Source: Dissophora ornata (Eukaryota; Mortierellomycota; Mortierellomycetes; Mortierellales; Mortierellaceae). From it: a DNA stretch of 46,641 nucleotides. The stretch covers positions 1-46,641 of the forward strand of contig MU616743.1 in assembly GCA_025201705.1 (NCBI GenBank). The letters run 5' to 3'. Each line of letters starts with the position of its first letter. Within the stretch, counting starts at the first letter, position 1. Positions 9,800 to 20,909 of the stretch are shown here, piece by piece. The notes beneath the pieces were generated by a model that ran no database searches, was not told the DNA's origin, and was given only the letters and a program-made list of their open reading frames with translations. A program made the position numbers and the translations under genes.

Positions 9800-10458
9800 C
9801 GTGGCCCGGTCAATATGACAGCATACTGAACCGGGCACCCCCCCCCCTACAAAAACGAGGAAATGATGTTCAGCAAAAGCACACCTGGACCCCGAGCTCT
9901 GAAATTCAGAATATAGTCCGTCATATGGACGCACCACGCCCAATAAATGTATATAACGAGTGCAACAAGTCATTTCGTCGAGGTCTTCAGTTGCAGTTGA
10001 TCCTTGGAAGCGCACGATGCCCCGGAAATGCACCACAGCTAGTTGACTGACTGGCAGGCACAGAGTCGCTGAGCGTTATCTGCAGGTGCTTTTCGATTTG
10101 CTAGAGCTTTTTGAGATGTGCGAAAGTGTCTTGAGACAGAACCCACTGTCCCTTTTTTTGACATTCTGTTTCGCAGTCTGTTTTGGAGCGTCATAGCCCA
10201 ATGATTGGGGCTGAGCTGTTCAAGAACGCGTTCAATGCTGGGCCCGATTTTCGCTGTCACGGCGACAAGGGGATTACCTTATTTTTTCGTCATATTGTTC
10301 CTTTTTATTCTCTGAAAAAAGCGCCCTTCGCCATTCGTCACCTCTTCTCGCTTCGCCATCTTTGTCGACTCTCCATCCTTTTCTTTCTCCATCCACATCC
10401 ACATCAGCTACATCGCCTTTTGTCTCCCACCAACACTCATCCACAGTAAAAAGCTAGA
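9800..10458. other. PMP3 3' UTR and promoter of the TPR gene
   Basis: AATAAA at 9942-9947 serves PMP3. A C/T-rich block with several ATCCACAT motifs (about 10350-10440) precedes the next start codon. The open frames on both strands are short and unrecognisable. Confidence 0.5.
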
Positions 10459-11636
10459 ATGGCCTCAATCCAAGAAAAAATAGCTGCGGCGCTTGTCCAC
10501 AAGGACCAAGGCAATGAGTCCTACAAGCAAGGCGACATGAAAGGAGGTACCTCTACCCTCACAACGCGACCCCCCCCCCTCAAGCTTTCTGCAATCTTCC
10601 ACGCCTGAACTTTGGATCCGGCTACAACGTTGCGTGCTTTATTTTAACTGATGTCTTATATGTCTTTCTGTCCATCTTTTCTGCTTTGGCGTGCAATCAA
10701 AAATAATATTAACGACTCAGCCCTTACCGAGTACCATTTGGTAAGTGCCGTTCCTTTACGTTCAAATATCAAAAGCTCTCAATAACCCTGATCATCTTGC
10801 GGAAAAGGCAACGCTTCCATCTCTTTAACCACTGATCATTTCATGCTCTATTAGACTGTCCTTGCTCTGAGTGGCCTGGATAACCAAATGTCTGGGATGG
10901 CAATGATGTCATTGATGTCTTCAATGGCCCCACAGAAGGGCGCTGTGTCGGATTCTCAAAAGAGCGAGATCAAGACGAATTTGGCTGTCGTGTACGCCAA
11001 TATGGCAGCATGTCACCTTAAGAGCGGCAATTACAAACGAGCAATTGACGTCTGCAACTCTGCCCTCAAGAGTGATCCCGATAATGTGAAAGCCAAGTTC
11101 CGTCGTGGACAAGCAAAGTTGCAAGATGGAAACCTTGCTGGAGCAGAAGCAGACTTTGAGAGTCTGGGCGAGAAAGGTACGGAGTCATGACTCCTCATAC
11201 GACGACCTAGATGGCGGTATTGAATGAAATAGAGGCAGACGACTAACTGGCAACTCGTATTTTTTTGTATTATGCCTTTTTCTTTTCAATTTTGCGTATA
11301 AAAGTTCCTGGGGTTAAGGCTGAGCTCGACAAGCTGAAGAAAAAGTCCAAGGAAGCAGAAGAAAAGCAGCGAAAGACAATGGGCGGATTTCTATCTCGAG
11401 GACGGATCTCTACCGCTGAAGATGAGCAGGAGGAGAACGAAAAGGAGTTGTCCGCAGCGGCCTCCTCTGGTACACCTAGCAAGACTGTACCAAAGTCAAA
11501 ACCGACACTTGCCTCCAAGATTAACAGTGCCAACAGCCAGAGCCGGAAGCCCAAGGCGTCCGAGGAGGAGGAGTACACACCTACATGGTCAGGCACGGCT
11601 CCTAAGATCCAGGAGTTGGCTGACGGGGAGGAATAA
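10459..11636 (+). CDS. TPR protein, co-chaperone-like
   Basis: Exons 10459-10546, 10721-10740, 10855-11176 and 11305-11636 give 253 residues; the second exon is only 20 nt. Three tetratricopeptide-like repeats are visible: residues 13-46 (KDQGNESYKQGDMKGALTEY), about 75-108 (NLAVVYANMAACHLKSGNYK) and 109-142 (KSDPDNVKAKFRRGQAKL). A short Lys-rich helix follows (ELDKLKKKSKEAEEKQRK), with MGGFLSRG and a charged disordered tail. The arrangement recalls TTC9 and the TPR part of FKBP-type co-chaperones, which bind Hsp70/Hsp90 C-termini, but no catalytic domain is present. The exact orthologue is unsure. AATAAA lies at 11745. Confidence 0.85.
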
Positions 11637-11981
11637 AACCATGCGGACCGAACCCCGGTCTCCGACTTTGATTGTCTGTAATGATAAAGTTGAAGCGAGA
11701 ACATCAACTTGACATGGTCATTGGTGGCACACCGAACATCTTTCAATAAAACATTCAATTGAACTCAATTGGGACTGGTGAAAAAAAATTGGACACAAGC
11801 CATCGTGCGACAGCCATGAAAGAGTCTCCCGCATGTGTTTGCCATCCTTCTCCCAATTCGCATCCCTTCCATCCTCCTCAGGGCAACCGGACCGCATACA
11901 AAACACGGGTGTTCATCCATCCTCTGACACGGCAGAAACACCGCTCTAGCTCTTTCACTCCGTCGTACATCGGACGAGCCA
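11637..11981. other. Short intergenic region, TPR gene to SDS3-like gene
   Basis: It holds the TPR gene's poly(A) signal (AATAAA, 11745-11750) and the leader of the next gene. The frames on both strands are short and unrecognisable. Confidence 0.5.
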
Positions 11982-13599
11982 ATGCCCCCACCACAGAAAG
12001 CCGTGCCCTCGTCCTCGTCTGTGACAGAATCCAAACACTCCAACAGTAACCACCACCATCACCACCACCACCACAGCTCGACATCCAACCCTTCAAAAAA
12101 GGTTACAGCTTCGTCTACAGGCAGATCTCAGCGCGGCCCAGGAGGAGGAGGAGGAGCGACACAGGGCAACAAGGATAGCCACAGAAGCAATAGCAAGCAG
12201 CCTTCAGCATCCACAGGAGGCGGAGCACCCAACTATTACGACGCGCATTCAGAAAGTGAGGACTCATATACCGCAGGAGGAGGATTCATTTCAGAGATGG
12301 ACGAGCATGACTCTGCATTCGATGGGGCAATGGAATACGATGGCGAGGATGGACGTAGCCTTTTGGGGGATGACTTTGATGCCTCCTCGGATGGTACGTT
12401 GGAGAGTACTCCTGCGTTGCACCTTGCTTTCAGAGACGGACATTTTTCGTTGTATTGGTATGATACGTAAGGTCGCTAACACATCCTATCGTTTGCCATT
12501 TAGTGGCGATCGACACACAGGATGGCAGGAAGGAGAAGCGCACGCGGGAGTTTCAGGAGCGACTGCTGAAATTGGAGCTAGAGTTTGAAGAGAACAAGCA
12601 AACGTATGTTGCAAAGCGCTGAAATGATTTTTTCGCCCTGCAAAAGGTCCTTCTGGACATATGCTAGCCCACGATAACTGACCCGATCAATGGCTTGGAA
12701 TAACGCGCAAAATAGCATCTTTAAGTACCAGATGGATCGGTATAAGGAAGAGATGAACGCTATCTTGAACGGTAAGGAGGACCGAGATCTTGGTAGTTTA
12801 CGATTGATAGAGAGAGAGAGAGAGAGAGTGCTGAAAAAATATGTAAAAGCGCTATCGTTACTAATTCCTTGTCTGTGCTTTTAGGCGTACACCCTGATTT
12901 CCATGATCAAATGCAAGATTTGGCAGAGACGCGGGATGCGGCGATTGCAAACGCACGACTCTATAGGGATTATCAATTTGAATGCGCTCAACATGCCTAT
13001 GAACTGGAGACAGAGCAGGCCGAAGAGGAATACATGGTGAGCTAGCGCAGATTTCATGTTCATGAGTCCCTCCCCCCCCCCCTTTTTTTTTTTTTTTTTG
13101 TTTCAAGATGACATCTGTCAAGCCTAGTTGACACTAACTTTGACCACTTTTATTGATATTTGTGATTGAAATTGGTTGTCTAGACGGAGCGCGAGGGACT
13201 TCGGGAGAAGATGCTGGCAGTGATTGACAACAAACGGAGAGCATTGCGTGATGATAAGGAGAACTTGGATATTAGCAACGACTTTGCCCTGGAGCCGTCG
13301 TCTAGAGCAAATCATACCAGGAGACTCAGGAAGCGTGGCCAAGAGGCTGAGGTTGGAGCCAAAAACTCGAAGCGAAAACCCAACGCACCACCAATGGCTA
13401 GGTGGCTGGCCACCGATACGGATGCATTAGACGACCTGAATTCCATTCGCAAGGTAAGCATGGATATAGCGATCGATGTTTGTGTTTTGCGGGTTTCCGG
13501 ACCTCCCTTGCATGGCCGTTCGGTGTAATTAACGCTGATTGCATCTAGGTTTTCACCTTGGGGACAACAAAGAAGTCAGGAACTGTCAAGAAAAAGTAA
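11982..13599 (+). CDS. Sds3/BRMS1-family subunit of the Sin3-Rpd3 deacetylase complex
   Basis: Exons 11982-12393, 12504-12603, 12716-12771, 12885-13036, 13184-13453 and 13549-13599 give 346 residues. The first 137 are disordered, with an eight-His run near residue 24, a Gly run and an acidic patch. Then comes the Sds3-like coiled coil: REFQERLLKLELEFEENKQT, FKYQMDRYKEEMNAILNG, HPDFHDQMQDLAETRD, YRDYQFECAQHAYELETEQ and EEEYMTEREGLREKMLAVID. A basic region (RRLRKRGQEAEVG) and a short VFTLG block close it. In yeast and animals this family holds the histone deacetylase complex together. Whether it is Sds3 proper or a Dep1/BRMS1 relative cannot be settled by eye. Confidence 0.85.
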
Positions 13600-13836
13600 A
13601 GTGCGGCCGACTGGCACTCATTATAAGACATCCAGGCTGGCTCTCCAGCTCGAATCTGTATCTGTAGCAATAAGAAATAAATCCAACTCTCCAATTTGAA
13701 ACACGCCTTTTGCCCGCACGGGCATCAAGTTCGTATCAAGTTCGTGGCTTTGCAAAGGCCAGGCTACACAGTAAAAGCATGAATCAGGTCGGCGATTCGA
13801 GCTGAGGGCCAAAGTAACATCTTCATTCTGGATCCC

Positions 13837-14883
13837 ATGAGCGAGAGCGAGGCTATAGTGCAGCACGATGAGGTGGAGACGGAGCACCACAAGCGCATGC
13901 GTCTTGCCTTGGATTTGGTACATTTCCCCTATTGTCTTTGATCGTTGCTTCCGAACAACCGTTTGATTCTTGTTTTGCTCACAGTCACCGCTGAACCACC
14001 AAACTAGGCGCTGGAAGCCCATTCCGTAGGGGAGGTGCCTGTCGGGTGCGTCTTTGTTCATACACCCACCGGGAAAGTCATTGGGCAAGGCAGGAACAGG
14101 ACCAACGAAAGTTTGAATGTAAGGGATGATAGGCTGCCCTGTATCTGACCGGATCATCTGCGTAAATAGCTTCCGCTGTCCCAAGTCCAGGGGTTTCATG
14201 TCTCTATCTCGCTATAACTTTCTAGGGGACACGACATGCAGAATTCGAAGGGATCGACATGATTCTGGCGCAAGAAGAATATAGGATCCAGGCACAGGAT
14301 CCCACCAAGAACTTTTGGAAGGATGTGACATTGTATGTGACGATCGAGCCCTGTGTTATGTGCGCTAGTGCACTTCGTCAGCTAGGTAATGGAGATGCTG
14401 GATCGTTGTCGTGGCGCAATGGCAAAAGCGCACTTGGTATATGTGTGTGGATGCAAAACCTGACTTTCCGTTTTACCTTCGATTACAGGCATTGGACATG
14501 TATACTTTGGCGCTGGCAATGACCGCTTTGGTGGCAATGGGTCGGTCTTCCATATCCACAAGGAGTAAGTTTGGACACTAGTCATCGCGGATGCTATGAC
14601 AGGACACGGGATTCGAGCACTAAATTAGGCTTCCCACTTCTTAGTGTCAATCTTCCTCACTCGCCTTATCCTTCTGAAGGAGGCTACTTCCGAGGCGAGG
14701 CTATCATGGTCCTCCGCAAGTTTTATGTCGGAGAAAATACTCATGGTAACGATGTTCTTTCTGAAATACTTTTATTGAATATCGGTCGTACAAAAAGCCA
14801 TCATTGACACCTGCCAATCGATACATTTAACAGCTCCCGATCCCAAGAAGAAGAAGCACCGTATTTTGAAGGAAAATCTCTAA
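13837..14883 (+). CDS. TAD2: tRNA(A34) adenosine deaminase catalytic subunit Tad2
   Basis: Exons 13837-13917, 14008-14118, 14226-14385, 14489-14564, 14645-14745 and 14834-14883 give 192 residues. This is the catalytic subunit that, with Tad3, converts A34 to inosine at the tRNA wobble position. The cytidine-deaminase fold shows EVPVGCVFVH, the zinc/proton-shuttle motif HAE (68-70) and PCVMC with C107 and C110. IGHVYFGAGNDRFGGNGSVF and FRGEAIMVLRKFYVGEN follow. The C-terminus is a basic KKKKHRILKENL. The start MSESEAIV is the first ATG in frame with HHKRMRLALDLALEAH. It sits only 237 bases after the SDS3-like gene, same strand. The 192-codon minus-strand frame over its 5' half is a shadow. Confidence 0.95.
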
Positions 14884-15324
14884 TAAGCCTTGAAACGAGA
14901 TGGAATGCAAGATATGACCAATTACTGTTATCAGGAACTGGGCATGGTGAACTGGATGCGACTTGTCAATGGATCTGATGCACGTCTTTTACTGAAGTCA
15001 GGACGAGACTCTGCCGAGCACGATGGCCATTGGACTCACTCACAGGCACCCCTGTGGCACCCCTGTGGCCCCGCTGTGCCTCGGGGATCCTGTTTGATGA
15101 CGTTGTCTCCGGCGTGGCGATGTGTCCAGAAACGCGAGAAAAAAACGAAAATAAAGTTGATGAGCAAAAGCGGTGCTTTGCTCTCTTCTCTCCTCATTAT
15201 ATTTTCTCCACGCTACTCCCCAACGCTTTGGTTGACCACTCCAAACACAACACACATCACATCTCTCATCCCTCATTCACGACCCACCCCTCCACTCTTT
15301 CGACTCTTCCATAATACAAACAAC
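14884..15324. promoter_or_regulatory. Promoter region of profilin
   Basis: The last 150 bases are a C/T-rich leader ending CAAACAACATGTCC. A small direct repeat of CACCCCTGTGG occurs twice in tandem near 15045-15068. Nothing else is recognisable. Confidence 0.45.
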
Positions 15325-16557
15325 ATGTCCTGGCAAGCATACGTCGACGGTAACCTTGTTGGCACTGGCAAGGTGACCAAGGGAGCCATTTTCGGCCTTG
15401 ACGGTAGCCTCTGGGCCACCACACCCGGCTTCTCTGTAAGGAGCCTTTCTTTTTGCCTCAACCCTTGTCTCGCCTAACCCTTTTATGGCGGCCGTTGGCA
15501 CCTAAGAACAGCGGGCAACTGATGGCTCGGGGAGGGGAAGGGGTTTCTTTCATCTGCTCGTGGAGAGATCCTAATGCCGCAACTGCAATTCAAAGAAAAA
15601 ACCCTCCCCAATCTTTCGACCAGGTGTTTAGACCGAACACTATTTGTTTATTGTATATTGCAGATGCACACGCGCATACCGACTATCTACTTTGTTTTAC
15701 ACAAGGAGTCTAGCCTACCCTCATTCAGGGTTGCCGTACAGGGTTGCCATTCATCGTTTTTTTCTTTTTCTTTTTTTTTTTTTTTTGCCTTTGCCATGTA
15801 GGTCGGAACACCCGAAGCCCAAAAGCTGATCGCAGCCTTTGCTAATACCGACGACATTCAGGCCAACGGACTCTATTTGGAGGGCAAAAAATACTTTTAT
15901 CTCCGGAACGGGGATAACAGCATCTACGCTCGTCTGGTGAGTGAGGCGAGAATCACGGCTTTCTTTTCGTTGTTTTTAGCTTTGGGCAGTCAAACAGGAT
16001 AAGATCAACTAGGGATCAATCTCTGGATCGACAAACCTGTATGACGCATAGTCGAGGAAGGTTATCAGCTACCCTCCAGGATGGAAACATGAAGTAGGAA
16101 AGGATTTTAAGAGAGAGAGTAGAGGGATCATCTCAAGAACAAGATCCCTCTTCTTTCATTCAGCACCTCGCTGTCCTTGGACGTTGCCCATCTGACTCCA
16201 GCAAAGGCTCTCAGTGTCTATTTCCATCATTCATGTTGTTCTCATCCTTCCTGCCTATCCATTGCAATCAGCAGTAAAGAAAGACTGTGGTGCGAAGCGA
16301 GATGGAAGAGTAGAAAGACAGGGGTCCACTGATGGACGAACGCGTACCTTGCTGGAGGGGAATTATTGAGAGCTTACCGAATTGCTATTATTACGATTAT
16401 TTTTCCTCGTTTGGGGGAATAGGGTGCTGCCGGAGTGACTTGTGTCAAGACCAACATGGCTGTCCTGATTGGGCAGTATGCTGAGAATATGCAGGCCGGT
16501 GACTGCACTGTTGTTGTCGAAGCCTTGGGCGATTACCTTCGCAACCAGGGCTACTAG
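15325..16557 (+). CDS. PFY1: Profilin
   Basis: Exons 15325-15435, 15802-15936 and 16423-16557 give 126 residues, the usual profilin length. The N-terminus MSWQAYVDGNLVGTGKV and the C-terminal block DCTVVVEALGDYLRNQGY are diagnostic. GLDGSLWATTPGFS, YLEGKKYFYLRNGDNSIYAR and KTNMAVLIGQYAENM lie between. Profilin binds actin monomers, catalyses nucleotide exchange and feeds formins through poly-proline binding (the Trp and Tyr near each end form that site). Both introns are long for this region (366 and 486 nt), and the first ends in a poly-T tract. Confidence 0.98.
16121..16151 (+). other. Perfect hairpin inside the second profilin intron
   Basis: AGAGGGATC (16121-16129) and GATCCCTCT (16143-16151) form a 9-bp stem with a 13-base loop in the middle of a 486-nt intron. 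The stem could bring the splice sites closer or belong to an intronic RNA. No convincing C/D or H/ACA box set was found nearby. Confidence 0.4.
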
Positions 16558-17056
16558 AGTAAGCCATTTCGCGAGTCTGCATTAGATTGGTTGCATGGCG
16601 AGAGAAGTTAATACGCTGACACGCCTTATTTCGATTCTAATTGATAGTCAACGAGATACCCAGAGGGTGGGGGTGGTTGTCCATTTCTTGATGCAGGGCA
16701 TCGTAGTCTAGGGCGACTGGATATTGCCGTTTTTTTTTTGTCTTGAAGGCACACCATACTGATAAAACAAATAGAGAAAAAGAAAACAGGGATCCTCAAA
16801 CCTGTCCTGTGCGCATTCTCGATGCGTGCATGCAGGAACCAAAGGAAGAGTGGCTGCGCCTAAATGCAGTGGCTTGTGTAATCCTTTTCGAAACTTAAAA
16901 AAATGTCCCTCTTATGATGCCATGGCAAAAAAAAAATAAAAAGAGAAAAAAAGAATCAACCTGCCGGGCATCGACACAAAGTGAGAGGAAGGAGCTCAGA
17001 AACAGAGGCGCAAGGAGAAACAGATTCAAGGACAAATATTTGGATAGTTTAAGAGG
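16558..17056. other. Profilin 3' UTR and LAS1 promoter
   Basis: No gene is seen. The region is A-rich just before LAS1, unlike the C/T-rich leaders elsewhere. Confidence 0.4.
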
Positions 17057-19208
17057 ATGCCACCAAAGCTGCCAAAACTTGTGCCATGGCATTCCCCAGG
17101 GGAATTCATTCAGGTGTACCAATGGTTTTATCCTCCTCTGGGAGAAGATGGAGCTCTGGATATCCAAGCACAAGAGTGTGCCCTACGACGTGTATGTCGC
17201 CTGCAACATTTAATATCGACGTTATCGACAACTGCCATTTCAATCTGTAGACCGCAATTGATCCTAAACTTCATCGATCCAACTTCTTTAGGTCAAAGCA
17301 TGGGAAGCAAGAGGAAAGTTGCCGCACGCCATTGATTCGACCGCTGCATTTGTATCGGCGCAGGTGCGGGATTGGTCTCAAACGTGTTCTGATCAAGATC
17401 TGCGACTGATGTATTCCATGATCTTTATTCGGTTCGTGAACGGATATGTCGATGCGTTCCAGTCATCCAAGTCAGCAAAGTCGATTGCGTACTTGGCAGT
17501 GGAGAAAGTGGGGATGCCAATCTGGTTTGTGGAGCTGAGGCATACAGCAACACATGATTACTTGCCAAGTTTAGTTATTCTCAGAAGCGCTACCCAGCAG
17601 GTGCGTTATTTTGATTGCGCGGATTAAGAAAAGGAAGGAAATCAAAGGCGTTAGAAACTGATCATTAGGAAGGCTTCGGACCCTTCTTCAAACAGGCATT
17701 GGCATGGATCAACAACAACTACTGGGTACCCCAGCTGGTGGCCGTGAAAATGGATGAGGCCTTATCGCCAGAGATGTTGTTAGTGATGTCGGACGATGTT
17801 CGCCATATGATCGAGAACTACAGGAACGAAAAGGAGCGACAGATCGAAGGTCAGTCTCAAAAGTAGCATGCATGCTGTAAAGGCTTTGATTGCGACTTAG
17901 GCAAGAAGAAAGTGCTTATGCTCTCCTTATTTTTTTTTCACCCACTACATAAAATATAGAGACCACGCTGTCGCAACCGAAGCAAGAGGCAGTTGCTCTT
18001 AGCCGACTGGTTAGGGATCTCATCAAACGTTGCCGATCAGGAGACGATCTACTGGAAGCACTGATCCCCATCTTGCTTGAGCCAGGCATGTTAGTCCCCA
18101 AGAGCAAGAAAATGAGGGCGTCAGCCAGGGATCTGAGTCTGGATAATATGGGAAGGATGGTCGACCTGTGTTGGATGCCTCTCATGAATAAGCTGTCTGT
18201 AGATCTTCGGGGCACTTCTAGCACGAAAGACGGAGAACCACTGTCGTTCTGGGTTAGACTTTTGGACGGGATGCTCGAAAAGCTAATCGAGGCCAATAAT
18301 GCCAGCCAGGCTTTGATATTGCCGACATATACCGCTGAACAAAAGTCGGCGGCGAAGACCGGAAGCTATCTTGTCACGATATGTAAGTATTTATTATATT
18401 TTTAATTTTAATTTTTTGCTACCTTGGTGAATAAGCTGACATTTTATACAATGCTGTTGATGATTCTGTAGTGGCATGGATGAAGTATTTGATAAAGTTG
18501 CACTACGAACCACCAAAGTCATTTTCACGAGGAAAAGCAACATCAGCATCATCATCAGCATCATCGCCATCACTATCCTCTGGACGCAACTCTCCCTCAA
18601 TCACCTCTTCGACTTCTCGACTCTCAATCGCTGCCATGGCCTCACAACTCGTCGCCGAGAACTCCGCCGCGAGTCAAGCGCTTCCTATGTTTGATAGTGA
18701 CGACATCATCAACATTGTTGAAGACTGTCTCCAGAACAGTCTCGTCCATGTCAGCCCATTGATTCGTTCGGTCCTGAACACTGTCATCGAGTGCGATGCC
18801 GATATCAAGGAGAAGATTGGACCCATTTTGAAGCAGATCGATCAGAGGATAGTTTCCGGAACCTCCGCGGTGGCAGCAGTGGCTTCATACTCACCAGCAT
18901 CTCCTTCGCCATCTATACCAGCAGAAACAACGTCAGTAGGAGGAGTATGGCAGGAAGGCCCACCACACGAAATTCAAAGCGAGGATACGGACATGACACA
19001 TGAGGAGGTGCCTGCGGAGGGTACTACAGTGGAGGAGCCCAATGAAGCAGAGCAGAGCGACAATAGCCAACAAGCAGAGTCGTGGACACTGTACGATGCT
19101 GACGAATGGCGGCCATGTCCTATGGGTTGCCTCCCTGGGGGCATCGTTCCTGACCTGTCCCTGCCATGGGACCTTGACAGCCCACCAATAGCTCGCGTCA
19201 TGATCTAA
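17057..19208 (+). CDS. LAS1: Las1, HEPN nuclease of ITS2 pre-rRNA processing
   Basis: Exons 17057-17191, 17292-17600, 17696-17849, 17960-18382 and 18472-19208 give 585 residues. Las1 cleaves ITS2 of the pre-rRNA at the C2 site and works in a complex with the polynucleotide kinase Grc3. The N-terminus KLPKLVPWHSPGEFIQVYQW, then VKAWEARGKLPHAIDSTAAF, LRLMYSMIFIRFVNG and the HEPN catalytic motif RHTATH (128-133) within VELRHTATHDYLPSL identify it. The C-terminal half holds a second helical region, a Ser-rich linker, an acidic stretch and ESWTLYDADEWRPCPMGCLP near the end, where Las1 contacts Grc3. The fifth exon follows a 89-nt intron. It is convergent with eIF2 beta. Confidence 0.95.
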
Positions 19209-19230
19209 GTAACGAGTATCCTGAAAACAA

Positions 19231-19293
19231 AATAAAAAAATATATAAAAAAATCGATGCTTTGCTAGATATCAAAAATGAATGGCGATTTATT
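19231..19293. terminator. Facing poly(A) signals of LAS1 and eIF2 beta
   Basis: AATAAA on plus at 19231-19236 serves LAS1, and AATAAA on minus at 19288-19293 serves eIF2 beta. Only about 50 bases separate them, so the two 3' UTRs probably meet or overlap. Confidence 0.5.
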
Positions 19294-19354
19294 ATGCGCA
19301 ATGTCCAGTCCTTCACTCTGTCGTTGTAGTTATTGAGCAAACTTACTATAAAAC

Positions 19355-20909
19355 TTACTATAAAATCACAGAAAAGAAGGGGCGTTAGAATTTGCACAGC
19401 GCGACCTCAAACAATATCTCAGGAATGAAAAACTTACAGCTGCAGCCTTGACACGCTGAGCAGCGCGCTTGCCAGTCTGTGCCTGGAAACCAGACTTGAT
19501 AGCCGAGACTGATCTCGTCGATCCACACGCCTCGCACTGCAAGAAGAACAGACGGTTCTCCTTTGTGAGGATGGTGTCGGGGGATTTGCAGGTCTTGCAT
19601 GTAACATACTCGACAATGTATCGACGCAACACAGCTTCGATCTGCTTCTGTTGGAAGCGACCCTTGATGACCAACCGTTGGGACCCATCGATCGATCCCG
19701 ATGTACCCAATTCCGCAAACAAGAACTGAATGACGTGCTCTGGTTGACGATGCATTCTCTTGCAGATATCTGCCACGTTCGCAAAGACCGTCTTCTTATT
19801 ACCATCGCGCATGACTGAGGGTGGAACAATCGTGTATCGCTTCTTCTCCCCTGCCAATTCCGGGTTGTTCTGACGCAAGATCTTGAACACACGTCCCAGT
19901 AGTTCTGGATATGTGTAGTCGCGATTAGTTCCGATCCAACCATCTTCTCCGTCTGCGCCTCCAGTCTTACTGCTCAAGCCACGAGCACTATCGCCCTCCT
20001 CGCCATCTGCAGCAAAGATGTCGTCAGGATCGCGGTCGGCGCCATCCTCACCCTCCTGATCTTGAGCGTCCTCAAAGGCCGAGAAATCAACCTTCTTGGA
20101 CTTTTTCTTCTTTTTCTTCATGTCGCCAAAATCAAATGACTCGCCAGCATCTGCAGTAGGAGCCTCTTCCTCGTTACCTTCCACAACAGCGTCACCGCCC
20201 TGAAAGCAATAGAGGTATCCCTTAGTACGAGAGGATATACGAGAAAACAAAGACGGTACTCTTTAGATTGTGGACTGCTCCGCATGCGCCCCTCATTACC
20301 TCAGCCTTGACCTTCTTCTTTTTCTTTTTCTTCTCCCCAAACATGGCCATAGGATCGATTTCTGCGTCATCTACAGGATTAATATTAAATCAAGAAAGAA
20401 AGAAAAAAGAGAGAAGGAGGAGTGTCAAGATGAGTCATTATTCATACACACAAATTTGCTCCGCTGCAGTAAGAACACATCAAGATTGGAAGAGGGAATC
20501 AAATGAAATTCCTCCAATACCTGCGGTAGGTGTAGCCTCCTGATCAGCGGCCTCCTCAGCGGGGGCCTCTTCTGTCTTCTTTGGCTTTTTCTTTTTCTTC
20601 TTCATCATTGTGAGGTCGAATTCGCTCAGCTAGATAGAGATGCCAATGGATCGAAGGCAAAAAAAATAGCCACAGGGGAATGTCAATACGCGGCGCTCTG
20701 GAATGAAAAAATGTAGGCGAAGTTTTCCTCTGATTGACTTTTGGGGTAGGAATACTGTGCTTGTTGCAAGTCGTGATTTTTTTTTTGTTTTTTTGGGATG
20801 TCGAGAAAAGCGAATCGACATGAAATGTGTCTTGTTGGGAAGTCTGCCTTACATCGACCTCATCGTCTTTGATATCCATACTCTGGACTTTTTCCTCGAG
20901 CTCTGACAT
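19355..20909 (-). CDS. SUI3: Translation initiation factor eIF2 subunit beta
   Basis: Exons 20909-20853, 20629-20521, 20370-20300, 20199-19438 and 19357-19355 give 333 residues. This subunit of eIF2 contacts eIF5 and eIF2B through N-terminal lysine blocks and helps in start-codon choice. Three K-boxes are visible ([28 protein letters not shown]), one per exon. [53 protein letters not shown] and a C2-C2 zinc ribbon (CKTC...CEAC) follow, ending [18 protein letters not shown]. The stop is reached only after an 80-nt intron (19358-19437), whose acceptor lies in a duplicated TTATAGTAAGTTTT unit. If that intron is retained, 19 extra residues follow. Confidence 0.96.

Noticed and set aside
12030..12080. 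Eight-His run in the Sds3-like protein as a metal site or tag-like artefact
   Set aside because: It is encoded by CAC/CAT repeats within a disordered N-terminus and looks like ordinary codon-repeat slippage.
13621..14199. 192-codon minus-strand frame over TAD2
   Set aside because: It is antisense to Tad2 exons 1 and 2, which encode the recognised deaminase fold; its own protein has no known motif.
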